Assembly (NCBI RefSeq): GCF_900176515.1
Contig: NZ_FWXV01000009.1
Location: 434,001 to 498,000 of the forward strand
From: Kibdelosporangium aridum
GTDB taxonomy: Bacteria; Actinomycetota; Actinomycetes; Mycobacteriales; Pseudonocardiaceae
Direction of reading: 5' to 3'
DNA length: 64,000 nt
The notes beneath the pieces are model-generated. The model was not told the origin of the DNA and did no database searches. It saw only the letters and a program-made list of their open reading frames with translations. A program made the translations under genes and the position numbers. Below, in pieces: positions 24,693-33,482 of the stretch (its first letter is position 1; every line of letters begins with the position of its first letter).

Positions 24693-25883
24693 GTGGCCGC
24701 ATCGCTCACCCTGGCTGACCTCGTGGCACCGCTCGAGGTCAGCCAGTTCCTCGGTTCGGTGCAGGGCAAGACCCACCGCCGGTTCCAGGGAACGGCGGGC
24801 CGGTTCGCCTCCTTGATGCCGTGGTCCACGTTGAACGACGGGCTGCGCCACCACCGCCTCGACTTCCCACGGCTGCGGCTCGCCCAAGACGGCGACGTCG
24901 TCCCCGCTCACACGTACACCGAGATGGTGACGCCCAAGCGTGGCCCGCAGATCCCGAAGCTGCTGTCCGCGCCCTTCACCGAGCATTTGCGCAACGGCGC
25001 CACCTTGGTGCTCGACGCCGTGCAGGAGCTTGTCGACCCGGTCGCCGATCTCGCCGCGCGGCTCGAACACGACCTGCGGGAACGCGTGCAGGTGAACCTG
25101 TACGCGGGCTGGGGCAAGACGCATGGCTTCGACGTGCACTGGGACGACCACGACGCCTTCATCCTGCAGATCTCCGGCCGCAAACGCTGGCGCGTGCACG
25201 GCCCGACGCGACCCGCGCCGCTGCACCGTGACGTCGAACCGCCCGCGCAGCCGCCGGCCGAGCCCCTCGAGGATTTCATTCTCGAGGACGGTGACGCCTT
25301 GTACGTGCCCCGAGGCCATTGGCACGACGTGTCAGCCATCGGCGAGGAGTCGCTGCACCTGACGATCGGGTTCAACCCGGCCACCGGTGTCGACCTGGTC
25401 AACTGGCTGGCCGACCAACTGCGGACCGAAGAACTGTTCCGCGGTGACCTGCCCCGATTCGGCACGGAAGCGGAACGGCACGACCATGCCACCCGGATCA
25501 AGGCCGGCATCGAAGCGCTGCTGGACCAGCACGTGATCGACCGTTTCCTGACCGACCGGGACGCGCACGGACCGGCTCTGACCAGGATCGGCCTGCCCTG
25601 GGCGGCCACTTCGGACCTGCTGCCGGCCAACGACACGGCGACTGTTCGACTGCTCACGCCTCGTGCGGTGCTGCAGCACCAGGACTCGACAGTGACGCTG
25701 CTCGCATCCGGCAGCCGCTTCACCTTCGGCGCCGCGGCAGGGCCTGTGCTGTCTGCCCTGCTCAGCGGGACGCCGGTGACCGTCGAGACGCTCGTGGAGA
25801 TGGCCGAGCCAACGCTGGACCGGGCAACTGTCCGCGCGTTACTAGGTGAATTGATCACCCAAGGGCTGCTCGCCGTGTCCTAG
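24693..25883 (+). CDS. JmjC/cupin-4 Fe(II)/2-oxoglutarate oxygenase with C-terminal winged-helix-like tail
   Basis: A 396-aa ribosomal-oxygenase-like (ROX/YcfD/MINA53-type) protein. The double-stranded beta-helix core carries the iron ligands H149-x-D151 (VHWDDHDAF) and a distal histidine in YVPRGHWHDV (H211), plus QISGRKRW, the expected 2-oxoglutarate-side lysine region. Residues ~320-396 (VLQHQDSTVTLLASG, then VRALLGELITQGLLAV) form a helix-turn-helix-like tail seen in ROX enzymes and reminiscent of RiPP recognition domains. It has no Shine-Dalgarno of its own: GTG 24693 directly follows the peptide stop, so expression depends on peptide translation. The likely reaction is hydroxylation of a peptide or protein side chain. 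Confidence 0.88.
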   Translation: MAASLTLADLVAPLEVSQFLGSVQGKTHRRFQGTAGRFASLMPWSTLNDGLRHHRLDFPRLRLAQDGDVVPAHTYTEMVTPKRGPQIPKLLSAPFTEHLRNGATLVLDAVQELVDPVADLAARLEHDLRERVQVNLYAGWGKTHGFDVHWDDHDAFILQISGRKRWRVHGPTRPAPLHRDVEPPAQPPAEPLEDFILEDGDALYVPRGHWHDVSAIGEESLHLTIGFNPATGVDLVNWLADQLRTEELFRGDLPRFGTEAERHDHATRIKAGIEALLDQHVIDRFLTDRDAHGPALTRIGLPWAATSDLLPANDTATVRLLTPRAVLQHQDSTVTLLASGSRFTFGAAAGPVLSALLSGTPVTVETLVEMAEPTLDRATVRALLGELITQGLLAVS

Positions 25884-25893
25884 GCATGTAAGA

Positions 25894-25912
25894 TTAGGTA
25901 TGCCTAAGGTAA
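25894..25912. promoter_or_regulatory. Probable DtxR/IdeR-type iron box
   Basis: The sequence contains TTAGG-TATG-CCTAA with flanks matching 14 of 19 positions of the DtxR/IdeR consensus TTAGGTTAGGCTAACCTAA. It lies 29-47 bp before the start of the sucrase/ferredoxin-like gene, where a repressor would block transcription when iron is plentiful. Confidence 0.7.
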
Positions 25913-25940
25913 GTCGCCGCGTCAGGGGGTACTCGGTCAT

Positions 25941-26912
25941 ATGACCGCGCAACTCTCTGGCGCCGCAGCTCCCTCCGGGAAGCTGCCGGGCTGCGCTGTG
26001 GTGGCGCGGATGCTCGGCGGCTCACCTGCGGGAACTGCCGCGCACATGCGGGCCTGGCTGCTGATCGAGTTCCCCGGCCCCTGGCCGTCGGACGCCCTCG
26101 AGCAGGCCCTTGACGAGGCGTTTCCCGCCGCGCAGCGGGAACGGCTCGACCAGTTGCGCGGCCAAGGCCTGCGCCCCTTGCTGATCCGCCAGCCCGGCAG
26201 GCACACCCGCGAACCGCATCTGGCGGGCAGGCGTGTCTTCGTCGGCGGGACCTCCGGCCCGAACGGGCACTGGATGGAGTCGTTTCGCATCAACGACCTG
26301 CACGACCTCGCGGAGCTGGATCTCGACGCGATCCTCGACGGCCGCGGCGGGATCGGAAAGCCGTACCAGGGCCCGATGTTCCTCGTCTGCACGCACGGTA
26401 CGAAGGACATGTGCTGTGCGCTGCTCGGCAGGCCGCTCGCCAGCTCGCTCGGCTCGACGTACCCGGGGCGTGCCTGGGAAGTCAGCCATGTCGGCGGTGA
26501 CCGGTGGGCCGGAAACCTCCTGGTCGTCCCGGATGGGTTCCTGCACGGCCAGCTCGACCCGGACGAGGCCAAGGTCGTGGTGAAGGCCGCGCTGGCCGGT
26601 GAGGTCGACCCCGAACACCTGCGTGGCCGGACCGCCGCGCACACCCAGTGGGCGCAGTACGCCGAGATCGCCGTCCGCAGGCACACCGGACTTCGCGGAA
26701 TCGACGACGTGGTCACGCTTTCCGAGCGTGAAGTCGAAACCGACCTGGAGAACGAGGCCCGCGCGGTGACCGTCCGCGCGGCCCACGAGACCTACGAGGT
26801 CACCATCTCCCGTCGCGCCGTAATCGGCCGCGGACCCAGCCGCTGCAACGCGTTGGTCGCGCCCGGCGGCTACATCACCGAGAAAATCACTCTGACGGCA
26901 ACAACTTACTGA
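25941..26912 (+). CDS. Sucrase/ferredoxin-like (Suc_Fer) thioredoxin-fold Fe-S protein
   Basis: A 323-aa member of the sucraseferredoxin-like family. The Fe-S/thioredoxin-like motifs are VCTHGTKDMCC and HVGGDRWAGN, followed by a C-terminal region (AHETYEVTISRR, RCNALVAPGGY). A probable iron box upstream suggests iron-starvation induction, and some relatives act as siderophore-iron reductases or electron-transfer proteins. Its 3' end overlaps the convergent P-type ATPase gene by 26 bp. The exact substrate is unknown. Confidence 0.88.
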   Translation: MTAQLSGAAAPSGKLPGCAVVARMLGGSPAGTAAHMRAWLLIEFPGPWPSDALEQALDEAFPAAQRERLDQLRGQGLRPLLIRQPGRHTREPHLAGRRVFVGGTSGPNGHWMESFRINDLHDLAELDLDAILDGRGGIGKPYQGPMFLVCTHGTKDMCCALLGRPLASSLGSTYPGRAWEVSHVGGDRWAGNLLVVPDGFLHGQLDPDEAKVVVKAALAGEVDPEHLRGRTAAHTQWAQYAEIAVRRHTGLRGIDDVVTLSEREVETDLENEARAVTVRAAHETYEVTISRRAVIGRGPSRCNALVAPGGYITEKITLTATTY

Positions 26913-29900
26913 CAATCGGGCTAGCCAGGTTCGCCGCGGCCGCGCTGGACAGCGCGATGCCCCAGCCGATCGGGCCCAACGGAGTGCAGCCGAAGAACTG
27001 GCTGACGCCCGGAGTCTGGATCACGCCACCGAGGATCGCGGCAGAACCCAAGCCAGCAGTCAGAACTGTGCGGTCAGTGCCGCCGGTGACCATGGTCTGC
27101 CCGAGTTGTGTGGCGACAAGCGCTGCCAACGCGACTGTGCTCGCTCGACGAGCACGGCCGGTGAACCGTGCGGCCGTCCATGCCGCCGAGGCGCCGAGTG
27201 TCGTGGTGACTGCGCGTGCGGTGATGTCCCGGCCGAGTGCCGCGCCGAGCGAGGCGCTTGGCCCTTCCCGCAACAGATCCGGCACCGCTTCACTGTCCGG
27301 ACGGGACAGTGCGATGGCGAGTGCGGGCGCGAGGTCCGTCAACAGGTTCACCAGCAGAAGTTGCCGGGCGCCCAGTGGGGATCGCCCGGTGAGCACCGAA
27401 CCGAGCACGCTGAACGCGATCTCACCGGCGTTGCCGCCCAACAGGATGCCGAGGGCCTCGCGGACGGACGCCCACATCGCGCGGCCTTCGATCAACGCGG
27501 CGATGATCGTTTCCAGCCGGTCGTCGGTGACCACCAGGTCCGCTGCGGCCCTGGCCGCCGGAGTTCCCCGTTGCCCCAACGCGATTCCCACATCCGCGAG
27601 CCTGATCGCCGGGGCGTCGTTGGCGCCGTCACCCGTCATGGCGACCACGCGGCCCATTCTGCGGTACGCCTCGATGATCCGGACCTTCTGCGCTGGGCTG
27701 CACCGGGCGATGACGTCCACATCGGGCAGCAGCTCGGCCAGTTCGTCCTCGCCGAGTTCGTCGATGTCGGCCCCGGTGACCACAGTGGACTCGCTGGATC
27801 CGTTGACCCGGCTGGCAATGGCCTCGCCGGTCGCCGGGTGGTCGCCAGTGATCATCACGATCTGCACACCCGCTTCACGCAACGCGGCCGCGGCAGGCGG
27901 TGCGCTGTCACGGACTGGATCGCTCAACGCCACAAAGCCAAGGAGCTTCAGATCGCGCACGTTCTCGTCGGTCACGTCTGTCTCGTCGACAGTGCGCTCG
28001 GCGACGGCGAGGACGCGATGCCCTGCGGCAGCGAGCTTTTCCGCCCGCTTGAGCATGCCCCGCCGGTTGCGGCAGCGCGGCAGGATGATCTCCGGCGCGC
28101 CCTTGACGCTCAGCACCAGCTTCTGCCCGGACTTGCCCACAGCGGCGTGATAGCCGCGGGAAGGCTCGAAGGGCAGCGCGGACACCTTCTTCCAGCCGTT
28201 GATCTCCACCTGGGCCTTGCGCGCTCCTTCCAGCACCGCGCGGTCGGTCTGGTGGGCCAGATCCTTCGGGTTGTCGGCGTGCGGCGTGGCTCGCAACGCG
28301 GCCGTCAGTACGTCGTCCGGTGAGTTGCCAAGCGAATCGACCCGGCTGACGCTCAGCTTGCCTTCGGTGAGCGTGCCGGTCTTGTCGAAGCACAGCACAT
28401 CCACCCGGCCGAGCGCTTCGATCGTGCGTGGGTTGCGCACCAGCGCGCCCTTGTCGGCCAGTCGCCGAGCGGCTGCCAGCTGAGCCGCGTTCACGAGGAA
28501 CGGAAGTCCTTCCGGGACGGACGCGACGGCCAAGTTCACCGCTGCGCCAAGGCTTTCCCGCATCGGAACACCGTGCAGCAAGCCCGCTCCGGACACCGCG
28601 GCCGCGGACCCGATCGCCACGGGCAAGGCATGCCGCGTCAGTTCGGCCAGCCGCGCCTCGACACCGGTGACGGGCGTGTTCTTGTGCGCGGCCGCCATAC
28701 TGCGGCCGACTTCAGTGGCGTCGCCCACCGCCACGACAACGGCTTTCGCGCGACCGGCCGCGATCGTGGTTCCCTCGTAAAGCATCGAGGTGCGCTCGGC
28801 CAGTTCGGCGACCACAGGCGCCGGTTCTTTGGTCACCGGCAAGGATTCCCCGGTCAGCGAGGACTCGTCGACCTCAAGGCCGGGGCCTTCCAGCAACCGG
28901 CAGTCCGCGGGCACGACGTCTCCGGCCTTCAACGTGACAACGTCACCAGGGACCAGCTCATCGGCGTTGATCCGCGTGCTCTTGCCGTCACGCAAGGCAG
29001 TGGTGCGCACAGCGGAACGGGAAAGCAGCTCGGCCAAGGACCGTTCGGTCCGAACCTGTTGCACTGCACCGATCAACGCCGAAACACTGGTGATCCCGGC
29101 GACCAAAGCCGCGTCGGCGGGCGACCCGACGGCGGCCGACAATGCGGCGCCACCGGCGAGTACCGGTGTCAGGGGATTGGCCAGCTCGGACAGAAAGGCG
29201 CTGCCCAGAGAGGTCTCCGGGACGCCGTCCCGGATAGATGTGCCGCGGCGCCTGCGCTTGACCTCGTCCGATTTCAGTCCGTCCATATCGGACCGGACCA
29301 TTTTCACCACCATGTCCGCGGGCATGAGGTGCCATGGTTGCGCGGAATCCGGTGTCTCGCTCTTGCCGCGCAGCTGCCGTGCCCGCCATACGCCGTCGGC
29401 GAACGCCAACGCGGCGCCGCCGTTCACCGCGCGCAGGCTGCTTTCCGCAGGACTCGCGCGGCGGGAGTTCAGCGCGCCGACAGCGCCGATCCCGCTCGCC
29501 GCCTGCGCGAACCGGATGCCGTCCCGGTTCACCAGACGTGCCGCCTGGATCGCCTCGATCAGCAGGACGATGGCGTCCGAGTCGCTGCCCACCAGCACGT
29601 GCGCACCCCACGGCGGAGCCGTGCCGTCATCGTGCACGCCGACGCCGAAGTCCGCTGTGCCAAGGGCTTTCCGATCGGCGGAGACCACCATCACGACATG
29701 GTCCTCGCCCTGAAGCTGACGGATCGTGCCGACGAGGTTCTCCCTGGCTGTCACCAAGCGCAGCCCGGTCTCGTTGGCGGCCGAGGTGATCGCGTGCACG
29801 GCAGGCGAAGGTTCCTTGTCCACGGCCAGAACCGCTTCGAGGTGATCGCCATGCGTCAGGCCGAGTACCAGCTCGCGGTCTTCGAGCTTCTTGAGCTGCC

Positions 29901-31083
29901 GGGTTCCCTTGCGCCCTTCGATCTCCAGCTCGTCGATCGGGCCGAGCGACCAGTCGTCGTTGTGCCGCGCGGTCTGCGGCTCGGTGGGGTCGAACAGCTC
30001 GAAGGCCCGCTCGACCAGATCGGAGGGTTCGTTGCCAGGCAACGGAACCAGATCGCTCAGCAGCCAACGACCGGAGCTCAGTGAGGTCGCATCGAGCACA
30101 AGAACATCGACGCTGTCCAAGAGACGCAACGCGGACCGGTCCATCACGAGCGCACCCCGCCTCGCCAGCACGCGCCCGAGTTGCGCGGCGAACGAGGCTC
30201 GCCCGACTCCGACCGCCTTGGGCAATGAGGCCAACGCCAGCCCGGCGGCCCGCCTCGGCCCGGCGAAAGGCAACGCGACAGCGCCCGCCGCTGCGCCCGT
30301 GACCAGCGCGCGGTGGGCGTAGCGCTCGGCTGGGCCGTCGGGCAGCGGCCGTGGCCGCTCGGTGACCACCGGGTCGGCGCCCGCGTCTTCCGGGCCCTTG
30401 ATCAGCTCGGCTTCGACCTCGCACCACGCGTCCTTGTGCGCTTTGGCTTCGCGCCATTGCTGCACCCGCTGGGCCGCGTCGAGCATTGTGCTTTCGCTGC
30501 GCGCGGCCAGTCCGTGGGCCACGGCCATCATCATGGAGGTCGCTGAGTCGGCGCGCTCGTGGCCGTGCAGGTACTGGCCGAGCCGGGCCTTCAGCTTCGG
30601 GTGCATGTCGATGGCCGACAGCAGGCCGGCCACCTCGGCGGGCAGCGGCGCCCACGGCGAGATCTTGTTGATCGCGGACAGGACCAGGCCGAACGCGTCC
30701 ACCGCGAGCGTCGGCAGCAGCCGTGTGCCGGTGGCGCCGTCCGCGGGGTGGTGCAGTTCGTCCTCGGCGATCCGTTCTTCCTCGGTGTCCGGCTCGGCTT
30801 CCGCCTTCTCGACGACCTTGATCAGCTGGGACTGGCGGGCGTGGTCGTCGACGGCCACGATCACGCGTGACGAGGGGGCGTTGACCTTGGCCCAGAGCAC
30901 TCCAGGCTGCTCGGCCAGCCGTTTTTCCACGCGCTGGGCCACCCGTGCGCCACGCGGCCCGTGCACGCCGTGGACTTCGATGTGCAGGCGTCCAGGGCAC
31001 GACCAGACGTTGCGCCTGTCTCGGTCGAGCAACGCCTCGACGATGCTGAACGGCGTCGGAACGGGAATACCCAGCAGCTTCAC
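26887..31083 (-). CDS. Cation-translocating P-type ATPase (CtpI-like, 1398 aa)
   Basis: A very large P-type ATPase similar in architecture to mycobacterial CtpI. A long N-terminal part includes a heavy-metal-associated-like fold (LHIEVHGVHGPRGARVAQRV) without a CxxC, and a degenerate duplicated P-domain-like region (~320-560). The functional core follows: dephosphorylation motif LTGES (~743), PEGLPFLVNAAQLAAARRL in the metal-binding membrane helix, DKTGTLTEG with phosphorylated Asp ~898, and GDGANDAPAIR (~1153). The C-terminal membrane helices include LLLVNLLTDLAPALAIAL. There is no CPC motif, so it is not a classical heavy-metal P1B pump; a P2-like or unknown ion specificity is likely. Confidence 0.9.
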   Translation of the reverse strand: MKLLGIPVPTPFSIVEALLDRDRRNVWSCPGRLHIEVHGVHGPRGARVAQRVEKRLAEQPGVLWAKVNAPSSRVIVAVDDHARQSQLIKVVEKAEAEPDTEEERIAEDELHHPADGATGTRLLPTLAVDAFGLVLSAINKISPWAPLPAEVAGLLSAIDMHPKLKARLGQYLHGHERADSATSMMMAVAHGLAARSESTMLDAAQRVQQWREAKAHKDAWCEVEAELIKGPEDAGADPVVTERPRPLPDGPAERYAHRALVTGAAAGAVALPFAGPRRAAGLALASLPKAVGVGRASFAAQLGRVLARRGALVMDRSALRLLDSVDVLVLDATSLSSGRWLLSDLVPLPGNEPSDLVERAFELFDPTEPQTARHNDDWSLGPIDELEIEGRKGTRQLKKLEDRELVLGLTHGDHLEAVLAVDKEPSPAVHAITSAANETGLRLVTARENLVGTIRQLQGEDHVVMVVSADRKALGTADFGVGVHDDGTAPPWGAHVLVGSDSDAIVLLIEAIQAARLVNRDGIRFAQAASGIGAVGALNSRRASPAESSLRAVNGGAALAFADGVWRARQLRGKSETPDSAQPWHLMPADMVVKMVRSDMDGLKSDEVKRRRRGTSIRDGVPETSLGSAFLSELANPLTPVLAGGAALSAAVGSPADAALVAGITSVSALIGAVQQVRTERSLAELLSRSAVRTTALRDGKSTRINADELVPGDVVTLKAGDVVPADCRLLEGPGLEVDESSLTGESLPVTKEPAPVVAELAERTSMLYEGTTIAAGRAKAVVVAVGDATEVGRSMAAAHKNTPVTGVEARLAELTRHALPVAIGSAAAVSGAGLLHGVPMRESLGAAVNLAVASVPEGLPFLVNAAQLAAARRLADKGALVRNPRTIEALGRVDVLCFDKTGTLTEGKLSVSRVDSLGNSPDDVLTAALRATPHADNPKDLAHQTDRAVLEGARKAQVEINGWKKVSALPFEPSRGYHAAVGKSGQKLVLSVKGAPEIILPRCRNRRGMLKRAEKLAAAGHRVLAVAERTVDETDVTDENVRDLKLLGFVALSDPVRDSAPPAAAALREAGVQIVMITGDHPATGEAIASRVNGSSESTVVTGADIDELGEDELAELLPDVDVIARCSPAQKVRIIEAYRRMGRVVAMTGDGANDAPAIRLADVGIALGQRGTPAARAAADLVVTDDRLETIIAALIEGRAMWASVREALGILLGGNAGEIAFSVLGSVLTGRSPLGARQLLLVNLLTDLAPALAIALSRPDSEAVPDLLREGPSASLGAALGRDITARAVTTTLGASAAWTAARFTGRARRASTVALAALVATQLGQTMVTGGTDRTVLTAGLGSAAILGGVIQTPGVSQFFGCTPLGPIGWGIALSSAAAANLASPIVSKLLPSE

Positions 31084-31118
31084 CCACTGGGTTTTCCCAG
31101 TTGGTCAACGCCATGAAA

Positions 31119-31134
31119 CAAGCACGCGTGCTTG
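31119..31134. promoter_or_regulatory. Perfect 16-bp palindrome, candidate TetR operator
   Basis: CAAGCACGCGTGCTTG is a perfect palindrome in the 84-bp divergent region between the P-type ATPase and the acyl-CoA dehydrogenase operon. That operon ends with a TetR gene at 33483, the natural candidate binder. A possible -35 box (TTGATT, 31132-31137) overlaps its right edge. Confidence 0.65.
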
Positions 31135-31167
31135 ATTTTGGATCCGGGTCGTGCCACGGTGTGAGGT

Positions 31168-32319
31168 GTGAGCGCCGATGTATTGGGCACGCCTGAGCGT
31201 GACGCGCTGAGGCAGACTGTGCGGCGGTTCATGGCGGCTGAAGTCCTGCCTCATCAGGATGAGTGGGAACGAGCCGGTGAGCTTCCCCGCGAGCTGCACC
31301 GCAAGGCGGGCGACCTCGGCCTGCTGGGCGTCGCGTTCCCCGAGGAAGTGGGCGGAGGCGGCGGTGACTACCTCGACGGGCTGACCGTGGCCGAGGAGAT
31401 GCTGTACGCGGGCGCGGCCGGTGGCCTGATCGCGTCCCTGCTGACCTGCGGGATCGCCGTTCCGCACATCGTGTCGGCCGGTGACGGCGAGCAGATCGCC
31501 CGGTGGGTCCGGCCGACCCTGGCCGGGGACATGATCGGCTCGCTCGCGGTGACCGAGCCGGACGGCGGATCGGATGTCGCCAACATCCGGACCGTCGCGA
31601 AACGGGACGGCGACGACTACATCGTCAACGGCGCCAAGACCTTCATCACCTCAGGCTGCCGCGCGGACTTCGTGACCACGGTCGTCCGGACCGGTGAAGC
31701 GGGCGCGCACGGTATCTCGTTGCTGGTGATCGAGCGTGGCACGCCCGGGTTCACGGTGTCCCGCAAGCTGGACAAGATGGGCTGGCTCTGCTCGGACACC
31801 GCCGAATTGTCCTTTGTGGATTGCCGGGTGCCCGCGAAGAACCTCGTCGGCGCGGAGAACTCGGGGTTCATCCAGGTCGCGCAGCACTTCGTGACCGAGC
31901 GCCTGTCGCTGGCGGTCCAGGCGTACGCGGCCGCCCAGCGCGCGTTGGACCTCACGCTGGAGTGGGCACGGATGCGCCAGACCTTCGGGCGCCCGCTGAT
32001 CTCCCGTCAGCTCGTCCAGCACACCTTGACCGACATGGCCCGCAAGATAGACGTGGCCCGCACGTACACCCGCAGTGTCGCGATCAAGTACCTGGCAGGC
32101 GAAGACGTCATTGCCGAGGCGTGTTTCGCCAAGAACACTGCTGTCGAAGCGGGCGAGTGGGTGGTGGACAAGGCCGTGCAGCTGCACGGCGGCCTCGGCT
32201 ACATGCGTGAGGCGGAAGTCGAACGGCAGTACAGGGATATGCGGATCCTCGGGATCGGCGGCGGTACCTCGGAGATCCTCACCGGCTTGGCCGCGAAACG
32301 ATTGGGATACACACAATGA
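31168..32319 (+). CDS. Acyl-CoA dehydrogenase, first subunit/gene of a pair
   Basis: A 383-aa flavoprotein of the acyl-CoA dehydrogenase family (GVAFPEEVGGGGGDYLDGL, SLAVTEPDGGSDVANIRT, FGRPLISRQLVQHTLTDMA, LHGGLGYMREAEVERQYRDMRI). The C-terminal GIGGGTSEIL replaces the YEGTxxI of medium-chain enzymes, so the catalytic Glu must come from another position or the protein works with its partner. GTG 31168 follows GTGAGGT. The stop overlaps the next acyl-CoA dehydrogenase start (ATGA), so a hetero-oligomer like mycobacterial FadE pairs is plausible. The substrate is unknown. Confidence 0.9.
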   Translation: MSADVLGTPERDALRQTVRRFMAAEVLPHQDEWERAGELPRELHRKAGDLGLLGVAFPEEVGGGGGDYLDGLTVAEEMLYAGAAGGLIASLLTCGIAVPHIVSAGDGEQIARWVRPTLAGDMIGSLAVTEPDGGSDVANIRTVAKRDGDDYIVNGAKTFITSGCRADFVTTVVRTGEAGAHGISLLVIERGTPGFTVSRKLDKMGWLCSDTAELSFVDCRVPAKNLVGAENSGFIQVAQHFVTERLSLAVQAYAAAQRALDLTLEWARMRQTFGRPLISRQLVQHTLTDMARKIDVARTYTRSVAIKYLAGEDVIAEACFAKNTAVEAGEWVVDKAVQLHGGLGYMREAEVERQYRDMRILGIGGGTSEILTGLAAKRLGYTQ

Positions 32320-33473
32320 GTTTTGTCGAGTCCGATGAGCGGCTCGCGCTGCGCAAGGCGGTTTCCGACCTGGGCAAGCGGTACGGCCATGACTACTACG
32401 TCCGCAAGGCCCGCGAGGGCGGGCACACCACCGAGCTGTGGCAGGAAGCCGGGAAGCTCGGTTACCTCGGCGTCAACGTGCCGGAGGAGTACGGCGGCGG
32501 TGGCGGTGGCATCGGCGACCTCGCGGCCGTGTGCGAGGAGCTCGCCACAGCCGGGTGCCCACTGCTGATGATGGTCGTGTCCCCGGCGATCTGCGCGACG
32601 ATCATCGCCCGGTTCGGCACCGACGCGCAGAAGCAGGAGTGGCTGCCGCGCTTCGCCGACGGCTCGGTCGTGATGGCGTTCGGGATCACCGAGCCGGACG
32701 CCGGCTCGAACTCGCACAAGATCGTCACGACTGGCCGGCGGGACGGCGGCGACTGGGTCCTCAGCGGCCAGAAGGTGTTCATCTCCGGCGTGGACGGCGC
32801 CGACGCGGTGCTGATCGTCGGCCGGACCGAGGACGCGAAGACCGGCAAGCTCAAGCCCGCGCTGTACATCGTGCCGACCGACGCGAAGGGCTTCACGTAC
32901 CAGAAGATCGACATGGAGATGGTCTCGCCGGACCGCCAGTTCACGTTGTTCCTCGATGACGTGCGACTGCCCGCCGAGGCGCTGATCGGATCCGAGGACG
33001 CCGCGCTGGCCCAGCTGTTCGCCGGACTCAACCCCGAGCGGATCATGGCCGCCTCGTTCTCCACAGGGCTCGGGCGGCTCGCGCTGAACAAGGCGACCGA
33101 GTACGCCAAGACCCGCAACGTCTGGGGCACTCCAATTGGTGCGCACCAGGGCCTCGCGCACCCGCTGGCGGACGTGCACATCAACATCGAACTCGCCCGT
33201 TTGATGACCCAGAAAGCCGCTTCCCTCTACGACGAGGGCAACGACATGGCCGCAGGTGAGGCCGCCAACATGGCCAAGTACGCGGCGGCTGAGGCCGCGG
33301 CGAAGGCAGCCGACCAGGCACTGCACACCCACGGCGGCAACGGTATGGCGAGCGAGTTCGGCCTCGGCGGGCTGGTGCTGGCGACGCGAGTCGGCCGGAT
33401 CGCCCCGGTGAGTCGTGAGATGATCCTGAACTTCGTGGCCCAGCACTCGCTGGGGCTGCCGAAGTCCTATTAG
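32316..33473 (+). CDS. Acyl-CoA dehydrogenase, second gene of the pair
   Basis: A 385-aa acyl-CoA dehydrogenase-family protein (VPEEYGGGGGGIGDLAAV, MAFGITEPDAGSNSHKI, VSPDRQFTLFLDDVRLP). Its C-terminal segment reads HTHGGNGMASEFGLGGLVLA then RIAPVSREMILNF, again without the Glu of the YEGT motif. Translationally coupled (ATGA) to the preceding gene and followed by a TetR regulator 9 bp later, it probably acts with the first protein in oxidation of a particular acyl-CoA. Confidence 0.9.
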   Translation: MSFVESDERLALRKAVSDLGKRYGHDYYVRKAREGGHTTELWQEAGKLGYLGVNVPEEYGGGGGGIGDLAAVCEELATAGCPLLMMVVSPAICATIIARFGTDAQKQEWLPRFADGSVVMAFGITEPDAGSNSHKIVTTGRRDGGDWVLSGQKVFISGVDGADAVLIVGRTEDAKTGKLKPALYIVPTDAKGFTYQKIDMEMVSPDRQFTLFLDDVRLPAEALIGSEDAALAQLFAGLNPERIMAASFSTGLGRLALNKATEYAKTRNVWGTPIGAHQGLAHPLADVHINIELARLMTQKAASLYDEGNDMAAGEAANMAKYAAAEAAAKAADQALHTHGGNGMASEFGLGGLVLATRVGRIAPVSREMILNFVAQHSLGLPKSY

Positions 33474-33482
33474 GAGTCCAAG

